A model generated the notes under the pieces. The model saw nothing but the letters and a program-made list of their open reading frames with translations. It was not told the origin of the DNA and did no database searches. From an uncultured Granulosicoccaceae bacterium (GTDB taxonomy: Bacteria; Pseudomonadota; Gammaproteobacteria; Granulosicoccales; Granulosicoccaceae), in contig CALGKA010000066.1 of assembly GCA_937927895.1 (NCBI GenBank), forward strand, positions 1-51,803: a DNA stretch of 51,803 nucleotides, read 5' to 3'. Within the stretch, counting starts at the first letter, position 1, and every line of letters starts with the position of its first letter. A program made the position numbers and the translations under genes. Shown here one piece after another: positions 7,638 to 16,454 of this stretch.

Positions 7638-10265
7638 ATGAAAAAAATCATCCTATTCCCGCTCGCCGCCATCTGCCTATATTGGTCGGGCGTGGCCTCA
7701 AGTGCCGATTTTGTCGCGGTCCGGGTAGAAGCCGAAAACTTCACGTCTAAGAGCGATCGCTGGGTGCTAACAAGCCCGGATAGTATCCCCGATATACAAC
7801 CAGATCCAGACCAACCCCACAACAGCAGCGCAAGCGGCAACGCTAACATGGAAGTACTACCCGACACGCGGGTAACACACGATGACACACTACTGAGTGG
7901 TGGCGCAGATGGAAACTACTGGGGCGGAAGCGGCGGCCCACGCCTTAACTACAACATAGAAATACCCGAGGCAGGACGTTATCTTGTCTATATCAAAACC
8001 TATTCAACCGGCACAGAAGATAACGGCATACACGTTGGCATCAACGGCACATTTCCAGACACCGGTAAGCGCATTCAAACATGTGCAAAGCATAAGTGGT
8101 TTTGGACAAGCGCGCAGCGCACAGATGACAACCATTGCGGTGTCGCTAAATCAATTTCGGTTGACGTATTGGCGGCCGGCACAAACACCATAACGTTTTA
8201 CGCTCGTGAAGACGGATTCGAGATCGATCAGTTTCTTCTTTTTAAAGAAACGCACGATGGTTCTTTAGATTGTTTTCCGCTGATCAACGATAAAGTCCGC
8301 TGCAAAAATGTTGCATCAGGCGCGACGGTCTATGATGTAGAAGTTCCTGTAACTACAGCCGTTGGCGGCAATACAATCACCAACCCACCAGCACCTCCAA
8401 CAGAACCGACAGAACCGACAGAACCAACACCCCCTGTGTCCACGGCGGTTGACCTTGACATGGACATCAGCGCACTTGGTAGCGGGTATCTTGTTGGCGA
8501 TACAGTGGAGTATCGTGTCAAAGTTACTAACAAGAATGACAACAACACTGCCACCAATACGATTGCAACCATCAACCTACCTGCAGGCGTTGAATATGCC
8601 GGTAGCACTTCGTGCACCGAAAATTCAAACACCGTTACCTGTGATTTCGACAACGTTAACCCGGGTACGAGCGATACGGTTTCATTTTTCGTGACCACGC
8701 TTGCTGATGGAAACCATCGGGTAGATGCACAAGTAGTGTCAGATGAAGAAGACGAAGTAAGCCACAATAATACTGACTCAACACAAATTACTGTAGAGCT
8801 TAATATTCCAGACTACGAAGCAGGTATTACACTGGCTCAGAGCAAGAACGTCAGCGCTACAGGTGGTGCAAACAGTTACAAAGCAGTCGTAGTCAACAAC
8901 GGCCTGCAAGACATCACTGACGCCACTGTTACCATAACTCCAGGCAACGGTATTATATTAGATACAGCTCAAGGTTGTGCAGCTACTTGTAGCGTTCCAA
9001 CTGTGGCACCAGGCGAATCGGTCGAAGTGTCTTTTCATACACTTGCCATTTCAAGTGGCTTGCATAATGTAACCGTACAGTTGTCTCATAGCAATGATGC
9101 CGACTTAACAAATAATACCGCAACGCTAACGGAAACAGTAGTAGCTTCATTAATGACTACCGCGGACAACGGCAATATAGTTATTGAGGCAGAAAACTTC
9201 AACGCGCTTTCTTCTGCGGCTACGGAGAATGCCCCTACCTGGTATCTGGTAAATTCTAACTTCTCGGCGTTTGACCCTACCCTTGACCCTGATCAGGCAT
9301 CACCGGTAAGCGTTAGTGGCGCTGCATACATGGAGCTTTTACCAGACAATAGAATTGATCCAAATGGTGCACGTACCGAAGGTATTTCTAATTTTAGTAG
9401 TGGTGGTGTAGGCGCTACTTTGTCATACAACGTATTCTTTGCTGAAGCCGGTGTTTATAATATCGCAGCAAGAATACGAGCCAACAACACAGAAGATGCC
9501 ACCCTTCACATTGGGCTTAACAATGAATGGCCCGCTACCAGCGCATCAGTATCGGTCTGTAATCCAGACGGAACATGGCAATGGACAAGCAACCTTAAAA
9601 CCAATAATGGTTGCTCAATCACCAGTGCCGCAACCTTAACTGTTAGTGAGCCAGGTCTGCATGTTGTTATGGTCTCGCAAGATACCGACGGCCTGGAGCT
9701 AGACAAACTCATACTGAGTCAATCACAGATATCTGTGTCTAGTGATAATGGCCCTGCTGCAAAGACAGTAGACATAACCGGATCTGCAGATATTGCCTTA
9801 AGTGCCAACGTATCAGCACTTGATGTAGCACCAAATGAGTATGTAGATCTTGTGGTATCGGTAGCTAACACAAGCACTGATCGAGACTCTGTGGGACTAA
9901 GCATAATCATTGAAGGCGTGACCGAACCTTTAGTTCCGACTGTATTTGATAGCTGTACCAATAGCGGTTCTACTGCAACTTGTATACTTATGCAGCTGGA
10001 CGCCGGTCAACAAGTGACCGAAACTTTTACCATGAAACCTAGTGAAGAGAATACGCTTAATATTACGACTTCAGTCTCTTCAGCACTAACAGACAACAAC
10101 CCTCTGAATAACTCAGACGGTGTCACAATAAACGTCAGCAGCGCAACCGCTGGTGGTAATGGCGGTGGCTCTTTATCACTGTGGTTCATGATAACAATCT
10201 TATTACTACTGTCTGTAAAAACACTACATCAGCCGATCCCTGTTCGAATTGATCAGAAACGATAA
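7638..10265 (+). CDS. Exported protein with two CBM6/35-like and three DUF11/CARDB-like domains and a C-terminal anchor tail
   Basis: The start at 7638 gives MKKIILFPLAAICLYWSG, a good signal peptide; an in-frame ATG at 7590 would add 16 residues before it. The 875-residue protein has a carbohydrate-binding-like domain (about 27-200, starting VRVEAENF), a linker of TEPTEP type, two DUF11/CARDB-like beta-sandwich domains (about 270-390 and 390-500), a second carbohydrate-binding-like domain (about 510-693, starting IVIEAENF) and a third DUF11-like domain (about 714-835). The two binding domains share the sequence MELLPDNR or MEVLPDTR. The C-terminus is a Gly-rich stretch, a hydrophobic segment (LWFMITILLLL) and basic residues, resembling sorting tails. 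It probably binds glycan at the cell surface. It lies between the 12-repeat gene and a Kelch gene on the same strand. Confidence 0.7.
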   Translation: MKKIILFPLAAICLYWSGVASSADFVAVRVEAENFTSKSDRWVLTSPDSIPDIQPDPDQPHNSSASGNANMEVLPDTRVTHDDTLLSGGADGNYWGGSGGPRLNYNIEIPEAGRYLVYIKTYSTGTEDNGIHVGINGTFPDTGKRIQTCAKHKWFWTSAQRTDDNHCGVAKSISVDVLAAGTNTITFYAREDGFEIDQFLLFKETHDGSLDCFPLINDKVRCKNVASGATVYDVEVPVTTAVGGNTITNPPAPPTEPTEPTEPTPPVSTAVDLDMDISALGSGYLVGDTVEYRVKVTNKNDNNTATNTIATINLPAGVEYAGSTSCTENSNTVTCDFDNVNPGTSDTVSFFVTTLADGNHRVDAQVVSDEEDEVSHNNTDSTQITVELNIPDYEAGITLAQSKNVSATGGANSYKAVVVNNGLQDITDATVTITPGNGIILDTAQGCAATCSVPTVAPGESVEVSFHTLAISSGLHNVTVQLSHSNDADLTNNTATLTETVVASLMTTADNGNIVIEAENFNALSSAATENAPTWYLVNSNFSAFDPTLDPDQASPVSVSGAAYMELLPDNRIDPNGARTEGISNFSSGGVGATLSYNVFFAEAGVYNIAARIRANNTEDATLHIGLNNEWPATSASVSVCNPDGTWQWTSNLKTNNGCSITSAATLTVSEPGLHVVMVSQDTDGLELDKLILSQSQISVSSDNGPAAKTVDITGSADIALSANVSALDVAPNEYVDLVVSVANTSTDRDSVGLSIIIEGVTEPLVPTVFDSCTNSGSTATCILMQLDAGQQVTETFTMKPSEENTLNITTSVSSALTDNNPLNNSDGVTINVSSATAGGNGGGSLSLWFMITILLLLSVKTLHQPIPVRIDQKR

Positions 10266-10292
10266 TCTAACATCAAGCAGCCAGGTGATCAC

Positions 10293-12596
10293 ATGTCATT
10301 TATAAAAACCGCAGCGTTGGTTGCAAGCCTAGTTGCGGCAACCGCTGTCACCTCGAGCCATGCTCAAAGTGGCGAATGGTCAGACCATACAACGTCTGAC
10401 AACAGCACGATCACCGCTCGTCATGAAACAGGCTCTGTCATTCACGACAACAAACTTTACGTGCTAGGTGGTAGAGGTGATCGACCCGTAGAGGTGTTTG
10501 ATGCAGCGCAGAACGAATGGTCAACTCTTGCACCACTGCCAATAGAGTTGCATCACTTTCAGCCTGTTGTAGTCAACGGTGGATTATACGTGATCGGTGC
10601 TTTTACTTGCTGCTATCCGAATGAAAGCAATGTTTCTGATATTTATAGGTTAGACCTTGCAAGTAATACCTGGCAGGTTGTTGGTACTATCCCTGCGAAT
10701 CGACTCAGAGGTTCGGCCGGAACCGCTGTACGCAACAATAAAATCTACTTAATCGGTGGCAACACCAATGGGCATTCCGGCGGTGCAGTTGCCTGGTTTG
10801 ACGAATACGACCCCGCAACCGGTGAATGGACTGTACTGCCCGATGCGCCAGACGCTCGTGATCACTTCAGTGCTGCATTGGTAGGTAACAAACTGATAGC
10901 CGCTGCTGGTCGTACCACCAACCGAAGCTTTGGAGGAATGGTAGCCTCGACCGATGCCTATGATTTTAACACTGGAAGCTGGGCTTCTGTTCGATCGATC
11001 CCGACTCCACGTGCGGGTGCGACAATTGGCGTTACGAACGGCAATTTGATCGTCCTGGGTGGTGAAACCGATACCCAAATACAAGCTCACAACGAGGTCG
11101 AAGCCTATGATGTATCGGCCAATAGCTGGCGCTCACTACCCGCCATGCAGCTCGGTCGCCACGGTGGCGCAAGTGGAGTTATAGGCGATACCCTACATGC
11201 CATAAGCGGTAACAAAACCAGAGGTGGTGGTCGTGAAGTCACAGACCATGAAACCCTGAACCTATCAGACTCAGATGGAGACGGACTCTTCGACTTCGAA
11301 GATACAAGCAATAATAACCCGGACAATACGGACAGCGATAACGATGGCCTAAGCGACGCACAAGAGGCATCACTTCAGACAGATCCGCAAAAAAACGATA
11401 CCGACAACGATTCACTCTCTGATGGTGCTGAAGTGAATGAACACGAAACAGACCCCCGAGACAATGACTCCGACAATGACGGATTATTAGATGGTGATGA
11501 AATACAACGCGGTACAGACCCGTTAAAACAAGACTCAGACAACGACGGATTACTCGATGCTGAAGAGATAAACCAGGGCACCAACCCCTTAAATAGCGAT
11601 TCCGATGCAGATGGTTTGTCCGATATTGAAGAAATACAAACTTATAATACCAACCCGACAAACAATGACAGTGACGGCGATGCCCTAACCGACATTCAAG
11701 AGCTGCAAACGTATTTTAGCAACCCGCTCAAAGCCGACTCTGATAACGATGGGCTATCAGACAGCGAAGAGATACTCACATACAACAGTGATCCAAACTA
11801 CTGGGATACCGACGGTGATGGAATATCAGACGCCACAGAAGCCGCCGAAGGCACCAACCTGGTTAATCTTGACCAAGACGGAGACGGATTACTCAATACT
11901 GACGAAGGCAGCGGTGATGCAGATGGCGACAACTTTCCAAACTACCTGGATCTCGATAGCGATAACGACGGTATACCCGACCTTGTAGAGAATGGTCAGC
12001 CTGACATCGATAACAACGGTCTACCTGATACAGCAGGCGCAGCGGCCCCAGCCCTCAGTGCTTTGTTGGACTCAGACGGCGATGGCATCCCTAATATAGA
12101 TGACCTTGATTCAGATCAAGATGGCATTTCTGATCTTGGGGAATCTGGCTTTTCTGACCCAAACAATATGGGACGAATTGACATCAGTCAGTTTGTTGAT
12201 ACCGACCAAAATGGCTGGCACGACAATAACCAACACCCGATACTCGACACCGATACAGATGGTATTGCCGATTATCTTGATCACGATAGCAATGACGACG
12301 GAACATCAGATACCGTGGCAGTTGGGGGTCTAGACACCGACAACGATGGCAAGCTAGACAACTTCTCAGACGGGAACGCAGATGGATTTCACGACGAAGT
12401 CACAGGCGTAGCACTGACTGGCAGCAATACGGCTGAAGTTAGCCCGAATACCAATGGCGATAACGGCGATAACGAGACACCTGCCAACGGTGAACCATCA
12501 AGCGGCGGTGGTGGCGGCTCAATCTTGCCAGTAAGTACGCTTGCTTTGTTTGCTTTATTGGGTCTAAGACGAAGAAAACCGGCTAACGTGCATTAA
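10293..12596 (+). CDS. Kelch-propeller / thrombospondin type 3 repeat protein with GlyGly-CTERM-like tail
   Basis: The 767-residue product has a signal peptide ending SSHA (residue 24). Kelch-type repeats follow (about 30-320; units such as LYVLGGRGDRPVEVFD and IYLIGGNTNGHSGGAV), expected to form a galactose-oxidase-like propeller. A long array of calcium-binding thrombospondin type 3 repeats (about 327-715; DSDNDGLSDAQE, DTDGDGISDATE) comes next. The C-terminus reads GGGGGSILPVSTLALFALL followed by GLRRRK, which matches the GlyGly-CTERM pattern of rhombosortase substrates. An AGGTG Shine-Dalgarno sequence lies just upstream and the gene begins 27 bases after its neighbour, so the two are probably cotranscribed. 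The role is unknown; a calcium-stiffened surface stalk carrying a propeller is likely. Confidence 0.8.
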   Translation: MSFIKTAALVASLVAATAVTSSHAQSGEWSDHTTSDNSTITARHETGSVIHDNKLYVLGGRGDRPVEVFDAAQNEWSTLAPLPIELHHFQPVVVNGGLYVIGAFTCCYPNESNVSDIYRLDLASNTWQVVGTIPANRLRGSAGTAVRNNKIYLIGGNTNGHSGGAVAWFDEYDPATGEWTVLPDAPDARDHFSAALVGNKLIAAAGRTTNRSFGGMVASTDAYDFNTGSWASVRSIPTPRAGATIGVTNGNLIVLGGETDTQIQAHNEVEAYDVSANSWRSLPAMQLGRHGGASGVIGDTLHAISGNKTRGGGREVTDHETLNLSDSDGDGLFDFEDTSNNNPDNTDSDNDGLSDAQEASLQTDPQKNDTDNDSLSDGAEVNEHETDPRDNDSDNDGLLDGDEIQRGTDPLKQDSDNDGLLDAEEINQGTNPLNSDSDADGLSDIEEIQTYNTNPTNNDSDGDALTDIQELQTYFSNPLKADSDNDGLSDSEEILTYNSDPNYWDTDGDGISDATEAAEGTNLVNLDQDGDGLLNTDEGSGDADGDNFPNYLDLDSDNDGIPDLVENGQPDIDNNGLPDTAGAAAPALSALLDSDGDGIPNIDDLDSDQDGISDLGESGFSDPNNMGRIDISQFVDTDQNGWHDNNQHPILDTDTDGIADYLDHDSNDDGTSDTVAVGGLDTDNDGKLDNFSDGNADGFHDEVTGVALTGSNTAEVSPNTNGDNGDNETPANGEPSSGGGGGSILPVSTLALFALLGLRRRKPANVH

Positions 12597-12598
12597 GA

Positions 12599-12620
12599 AG
12601 ATCTAACCTGGATTAGATCT
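12599..12620. terminator. Hairpin between convergent genes
   Basis: AGATCTAA (12599-12606) and TTAGATCT (12613-12620) form a perfect 8-bp stem with a CCTGGA loop. It lies between the convergent Kelch gene and the sulfotransferase gene and touches the latter's stop codon. There is no T tract, so termination on either strand is uncertain. Confidence 0.4.
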
Positions 12621-13629
12621 ACAGAGTGGCAATGAATTCTTGAAGATGCTCCAGAGCGGCTACTCGCTCTGGTTCTGGAATTTCATTGAATCCGCCATTG
12701 CATTTTTTACCTTTAAATTCTGCAAACAGCTGATCCTGATCAAACCATTCTGCTGCAACATCAGCGTTAAGTGCAGTGTACCTATTTTGAAATTCAATGC
12801 AGTTACTGAATTCCGGTGTTACTGATACACCACTATAATTTTCTTCCAGAAAAGCTATCGTAGCTTTTCTTGTCCGCCTGTTATCTTCCTTGAGCATCTT
12901 GTGTAGATTAGCGTGATAGAGCAAATACTGCCCGAGTACAGATAAAGAAGTATTCTGCGGCGCCGGCTGTTCAAATTTTTGCCAATGATCAGCAACACCT
13001 AAGTGATGGCAGAAATCTTTTACAACATTTCCGTCTAAGAGCTTATCTTTTTCATAGATTCGGGCTATTACGTTGGTTTTACCAAATACTGACTTCCAGA
13101 TATCTAGCATTTTCTTATAGTTATAACGCCATTGAATTCCGGCGTTCCCTTTTAAGGGCGCATCGTGAGTACCACCACCACGTAAATGAGTACTGTAGAG
13201 GCTAATAGCCGCATCTACCTGGCGACGAAGATACACTACAATTTTTATATCGGCGAAATGCTCTTGAAGTAACTTTTTAAGAACTTCGACTTCTTCAGTC
13301 TTAGATAGATTAGTTTGAAACAACTCTGAAGTGATAACGACCGTATTCACCGATGCTGGCATTTCTGCAATCTCACGGCTGAAGCTAGCGACAAGCTGTT
13401 GCGACCATACTGCTTTTTCTTCTTTGTTTCGTACTCCAACAAGCTGATATATTCTTTTTTGAAAAGAGTTATCTTCACAATGAGTGACTAATTTTACGTG
13501 ATTATAATCGCCAATTGAAACAGGAAAATATACCCCTTCTTGAAGGAGTATTTCTCTATTCAATTCCAGAAATGATTGAATCGAAGTAGAGCCCGTTTTC
13601 TCAGACCCTATATGAACAATTACCTTCAT
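12619..13629 (-). CDS. PAPS-dependent sulfotransferase-like protein
   Basis: The 336-residue cytosolic protein begins MKVIVHIGSEKTGSTSIQSF. GSEKTGSTSIQ (8-18) is the 5'-phosphosulfate-binding loop of carbohydrate sulfotransferases. A second segment, YLRRQVDAAISLYST, resembles the 3'-phosphate-binding motif. The family moves sulfate from PAPS to a sugar hydroxyl or amine. The gene overlaps the upstream glycosyltransferase gene by 4 bases (13626-13629) and is the last gene of a glycan operon, so its acceptor is probably the glycan made by that operon. The acceptor sugar cannot be told from sequence. Confidence 0.75.
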   Translation of the reverse strand: MKVIVHIGSEKTGSTSIQSFLELNREILLQEGVYFPVSIGDYNHVKLVTHCEDNSFQKRIYQLVGVRNKEEKAVWSQQLVASFSREIAEMPASVNTVVITSELFQTNLSKTEEVEVLKKLLQEHFADIKIVVYLRRQVDAAISLYSTHLRGGGTHDAPLKGNAGIQWRYNYKKMLDIWKSVFGKTNVIARIYEKDKLLDGNVVKDFCHHLGVADHWQKFEQPAPQNTSLSVLGQYLLYHANLHKMLKEDNRRTRKATIAFLEENYSGVSVTPEFSNCIEFQNRYTALNADVAAEWFDQDQLFAEFKGKKCNGGFNEIPEPERVAALEHLQEFIATL

Positions 13630-14267
13630 AAAGCCTCAACAGTGTGATAGATGCTTTGAGTATTCTGGGTAGTCGTCCAGTGATTCTCCTTTTTTTTGTG
13701 CGCTAAATTACCTATTAGTTTGAAGTAGTTTTCCTTCATTTCCAGTTCTTCAACTATGGTGTAACTTGAATCATTTGCAGCTGCCAAAGCATTTTTATAG
13801 GCCCCGGGACCAGTGGCAAGCCATACCTTATTGATATCTTTAACCAACACATTACGCATAATACTAGTCCATACATCAAATAAGATCGGATTGTTTCTCT
13901 CTACTGCTATAAACCCGTTGCAAATTGTCCCTTTAACTCTACGCATTAAAAGCAGCTCATCAACACTGCCAAGTAAAGGTTCAATCGATGACTCACAAAC
14001 AGATGCAGCATCCGCGTAAAAGCCGCCATCATTTAAACAATAAGCCACGCGAAACATATCAGACTGCATGGCAGGTAACTTCACCGACATAAATAGATCG
14101 AGTGCAAATTTTCCGTAATACTCCAAAATATAGGCCGCAGCACTATCTTTGTTAAAAATATCATGGCTCATTGAAGGATTCATGGTTTTCCATGTGTCAG
14201 TGAGTCTTTCTATCTCACCTGGCAGCTCCTTCTTATCCCAATATTGAACTATGTTATTCACACGCAT
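13626..14267 (-). CDS. GT32-like glycosyltransferase (DXD sugar-binding region)
   Basis: The 213-residue protein has the layout of the capsular-polysaccharide/GT32 type (Gly_transf_sug): an N-terminal NIVQYWDKKELPGEI strand, then QSDMFRVAYCLNDGGFYAD, the counterpart of the family motif SDxxRxxxLxxxGGxYxDxD. The second Asp of the usual DXD is displaced here (YADAASVC), so metal binding should be examined. It is likely to transfer one sugar in a surface glycan. It overlaps the following sulfotransferase gene by 4 bases and follows the GT61-like gene after an 80-bp gap. Confidence 0.7.
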   Translation of the reverse strand: MRVNNIVQYWDKKELPGEIERLTDTWKTMNPSMSHDIFNKDSAAAYILEYYGKFALDLFMSVKLPAMQSDMFRVAYCLNDGGFYADAASVCESSIEPLLGSVDELLLMRRVKGTICNGFIAVERNNPILFDVWTSIMRNVLVKDINKVWLATGPGAYKNALAAANDSSYTIVEELEMKENYFKLIGNLAHKKKENHWTTTQNTQSIYHTVEAL

Positions 14268-14347
14268 ATTCTATATTCCCCTTTATATGAGCTCGAGGTC
14301 CAAAAAAAGATATTAAAACAATACTTTTCTTTGACTGACCAAGTGCT

Positions 14348-15637
14348 TTATACCGACTCCATTGAATGTAGTAGTTCCGAAGTAACATCAATTGTTTTAT
14401 CAGCCCTTGCAGCAATATCACGCCCGCTACTGGTGATCTCTGCACTACTAATATTGCTACAATTGTAGTTACGGTACTCAAGTCCAACCGCACTCGCTAT
14501 ATACCAAAAACAAGGCTGCACGTGCTCACCATAGAACTCATGAATAGTCGTACCGGGCTTACAATAGGAAATCAACGATAACCCCGCACCGTGCGGCGCA
14601 ACCACTGACTCAGCGTTATGGAATATACTGGCTTGTTCAATGTAAGAGTGGTGCTCGGGTTGAATTAACTGATAACCTTTAGCGCATAAAAAATCATTCA
14701 CCAATGCTGCATCACTATAGCCTCTCACATCGCGCACAATAGCAATTTTCTTTGCCCTATTTTTATCTTGTGCCTTATCTCGCTTATTCAGATATTTTTC
14801 TCTTAACCAACTAATATGCTTACGTGGTTGTCTTTTGCCCATTTGATTACTGATTCTAGGCAGCAGCATTTCATCACAATGCACATAGTGGTAACCGGGC
14901 TCAATAATCTTAATTTGCTTATCACTAATACCGAGTAACTCAAGCATAGGCAGTTGGAAACTGGATTCCTTTTTGGTCAGAATGATATTGTCAATTTCCG
15001 CCAATTTGATCCCACACTCTTCAACCATACCAAGAGCCGTTAGCACATCAAAATGCCAGTGATAAAAGTTACTCGAGTTTCTGGCCGTCAAGAGAACAGA
15101 CAGACCCTCAAAACGCACACTTGCCGATAAGTTATTGTTTGCCAAAGGTTGACACAGGTAGGCATTAACGCCCGAGTGATTGTCGATCATTCGACTGCTC
15201 TCATCGAGCACTAGCTTATTTCTGCCATCGTAAATAAAACTACCGTTACAAAGATACTCAAGAGATTCGGGCGGACATACCTTATGTTTATCTTTTACAA
15301 AAACGGAATTTCTATTAACATCTGCATTTGCGGGTTGCACAATCCGCTCTAACTGTTCCGGGAACCAACCAATGCACTCACAACTCTCAATTGCTGTCGA
15401 CTGTACCGATTGAATCTTTTTCAAGTTGTGCTTTTCAGCCAACGATGCTGGAATCACACCTCGATATATCGAATCAGCTGTGTCCGTATCACCTATTGAT
15501 TCGAAGTATTTTGCAGCATTAACAAAGGCCACTCTCGCGGTTGGGCTAGCAGCCAGTTCCTTAACCACACTCACCTCTGACGGATGATTCCCGCCATGTG
15601 AACTAGTTAAACGTGTTTGATTGCAAGCCGTCTGCAT
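14348..15637 (-). CDS. GT61 (DUF563)-like glycosyltransferase
   Basis: The C-terminal half carries the DUF563/GT61 signature: NFYHWHFDVLTALGM, a conserved KIAIVRDVRGYSD strand, and APHGAGLSLISYCKPGT near the C-terminus. The N-terminal part (about 1-100) is not recognisable. An upstream ATG at 15712 would give 454 residues but overlap the preceding sulfotransferase gene by 50 bases. The ATG at 15637 avoids this and gives 429 residues; neither has a clear ribosome binding site, so the start is uncertain. It is probably an inverting transferase of the glycan operon; donor and acceptor are unknown. Confidence 0.7.
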   Translation of the reverse strand: MQTACNQTRLTSSHGGNHPSEVSVVKELAASPTARVAFVNAAKYFESIGDTDTADSIYRGVIPASLAEKHNLKKIQSVQSTAIESCECIGWFPEQLERIVQPANADVNRNSVFVKDKHKVCPPESLEYLCNGSFIYDGRNKLVLDESSRMIDNHSGVNAYLCQPLANNNLSASVRFEGLSVLLTARNSSNFYHWHFDVLTALGMVEECGIKLAEIDNIILTKKESSFQLPMLELLGISDKQIKIIEPGYHYVHCDEMLLPRISNQMGKRQPRKHISWLREKYLNKRDKAQDKNRAKKIAIVRDVRGYSDAALVNDFLCAKGYQLIQPEHHSYIEQASIFHNAESVVAPHGAGLSLISYCKPGTTIHEFYGEHVQPCFWYIASAVGLEYRNYNCSNISSAEITSSGRDIAARADKTIDVTSELLHSMESV

Positions 15638-15662
15638 AGGTATACTGTCGCTTAAAAAACGG

Positions 15663-16454
15663 CTATACAGCCAGGCTCTTATCACTTTCAAAACGAGCAA
15701 CATAAAGCTCATTTAGACATTTACAACCGTGTTGATATAACGCTTCATCAAGCACATTTCGCTCGACAATCATTTCAAATAATTCGTCGCCCAACTCTTC
15801 TCGAATTTTCAGCCTTTTGGTGGCCTGTGCCATAGTGATATCTTGAAGTACATTGGCTTTTACTTCTTTGACTGCAAAATCACTAAACGCCTCACCTAGA
15901 TACGCACCCAACAACTCATTCGACTTAACAAATTGATCGACAATGCCAACAAAATTAAGGCTGCTGATGAAGTCGCAAGCCCTGCCAAGCATTTCATCAT
16001 CTGATATTTTCTCTGTATGGAATGTATCGACTTCAGTATTTGACAGGCGAATGGTTTGAAATTCTTCTACAGAGCTTCTTCGATTCCATTTAAATTTTTC
16101 TTGAACGAACTCAACAAAGGTCCCTTTTGGCTGCTCTAATCCGAGTTGTTTTTTCCATTCAAAGAGGTAGGCCGATTTAATCCGATCAATTGGATCACGT
16201 AAGAAAACGATCGGATAAACTGTCGCATCAACGCGTGGTAGCGGCGGGACAATCTGGTGCGATGAAAAAGCTACTTTATCTACTGAGCTATTGATCTGAT
16301 TTTCAAGATCAGATGCCGTGATAATATTACCCGCACCGTCGCCATCAAAACCTATCCAACCATCAGGAAAATTATGTTTTAACAACTGATCAACCGAGCT
16401 ACCAGCGTTCTTGAACAAATGATAGTGAACTATTATTTTTCTTTTATCGCTCAT
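15663..16454 (-). CDS. Sulfotransferase family 2-like protein
   Basis: The 263-residue protein has a 5'-phosphosulfate loop variant HYHLFKNAGSSVDQLL (about 10-25) and a 3'-phosphate motif FLRDPIDRIKSAYLF (about 84-98), both in the places expected for the Sulfotransfer_2 family. It differs clearly from the second sulfotransferase of this cluster (12619-13629), so the two probably act on different positions or sugars. Its start overlaps the stop of the large GT2-GT4 gene by 4 bases (16451-16454), which indicates translational coupling. Confidence 0.75.
   Translation of the reverse strand: MSDKRKIIVHYHLFKNAGSSVDQLLKHNFPDGWIGFDGDGAGNIITASDLENQINSSVDKVAFSSHQIVPPLPRVDATVYPIVFLRDPIDRIKSAYLFEWKKQLGLEQPKGTFVEFVQEKFKWNRRSSVEEFQTIRLSNTEVDTFHTEKISDDEMLGRACDFISSLNFVGIVDQFVKSNELLGAYLGEAFSDFAVKEVKANVLQDITMAQATKRLKIREELGDELFEMIVERNVLDEALYQHGCKCLNELYVARFESDKSLAV

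Noticed and set aside
11239-11661. Antisense frames opposite the thrombospondin-3 repeats
   Set aside because: They arise from the repetitive Asp/Asn codons of the sense gene; there is no start signal or domain.
10293-12596. Thrombospondin-3 repeats counted as the same module as the Cys/Asp-loop repeat
   Set aside because: They share DxDGDG-type loops but lack the paired cysteines and the WEN motif, so they are a different calcium-binding repeat.
14244-14493. Small frames on both strands in the 80-bp gap between the GT61-like and GT32-like genes
   Set aside because: They extend mostly into the flanking genes in other frames and lack ribosome binding sites.
15638-15712. N-terminal extension of the GT61-like protein from an ATG at 15712
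   Set aside because: It would overlap the sulfotransferase gene by 50 bases, whereas other junctions in this operon overlap by only 4 bases.
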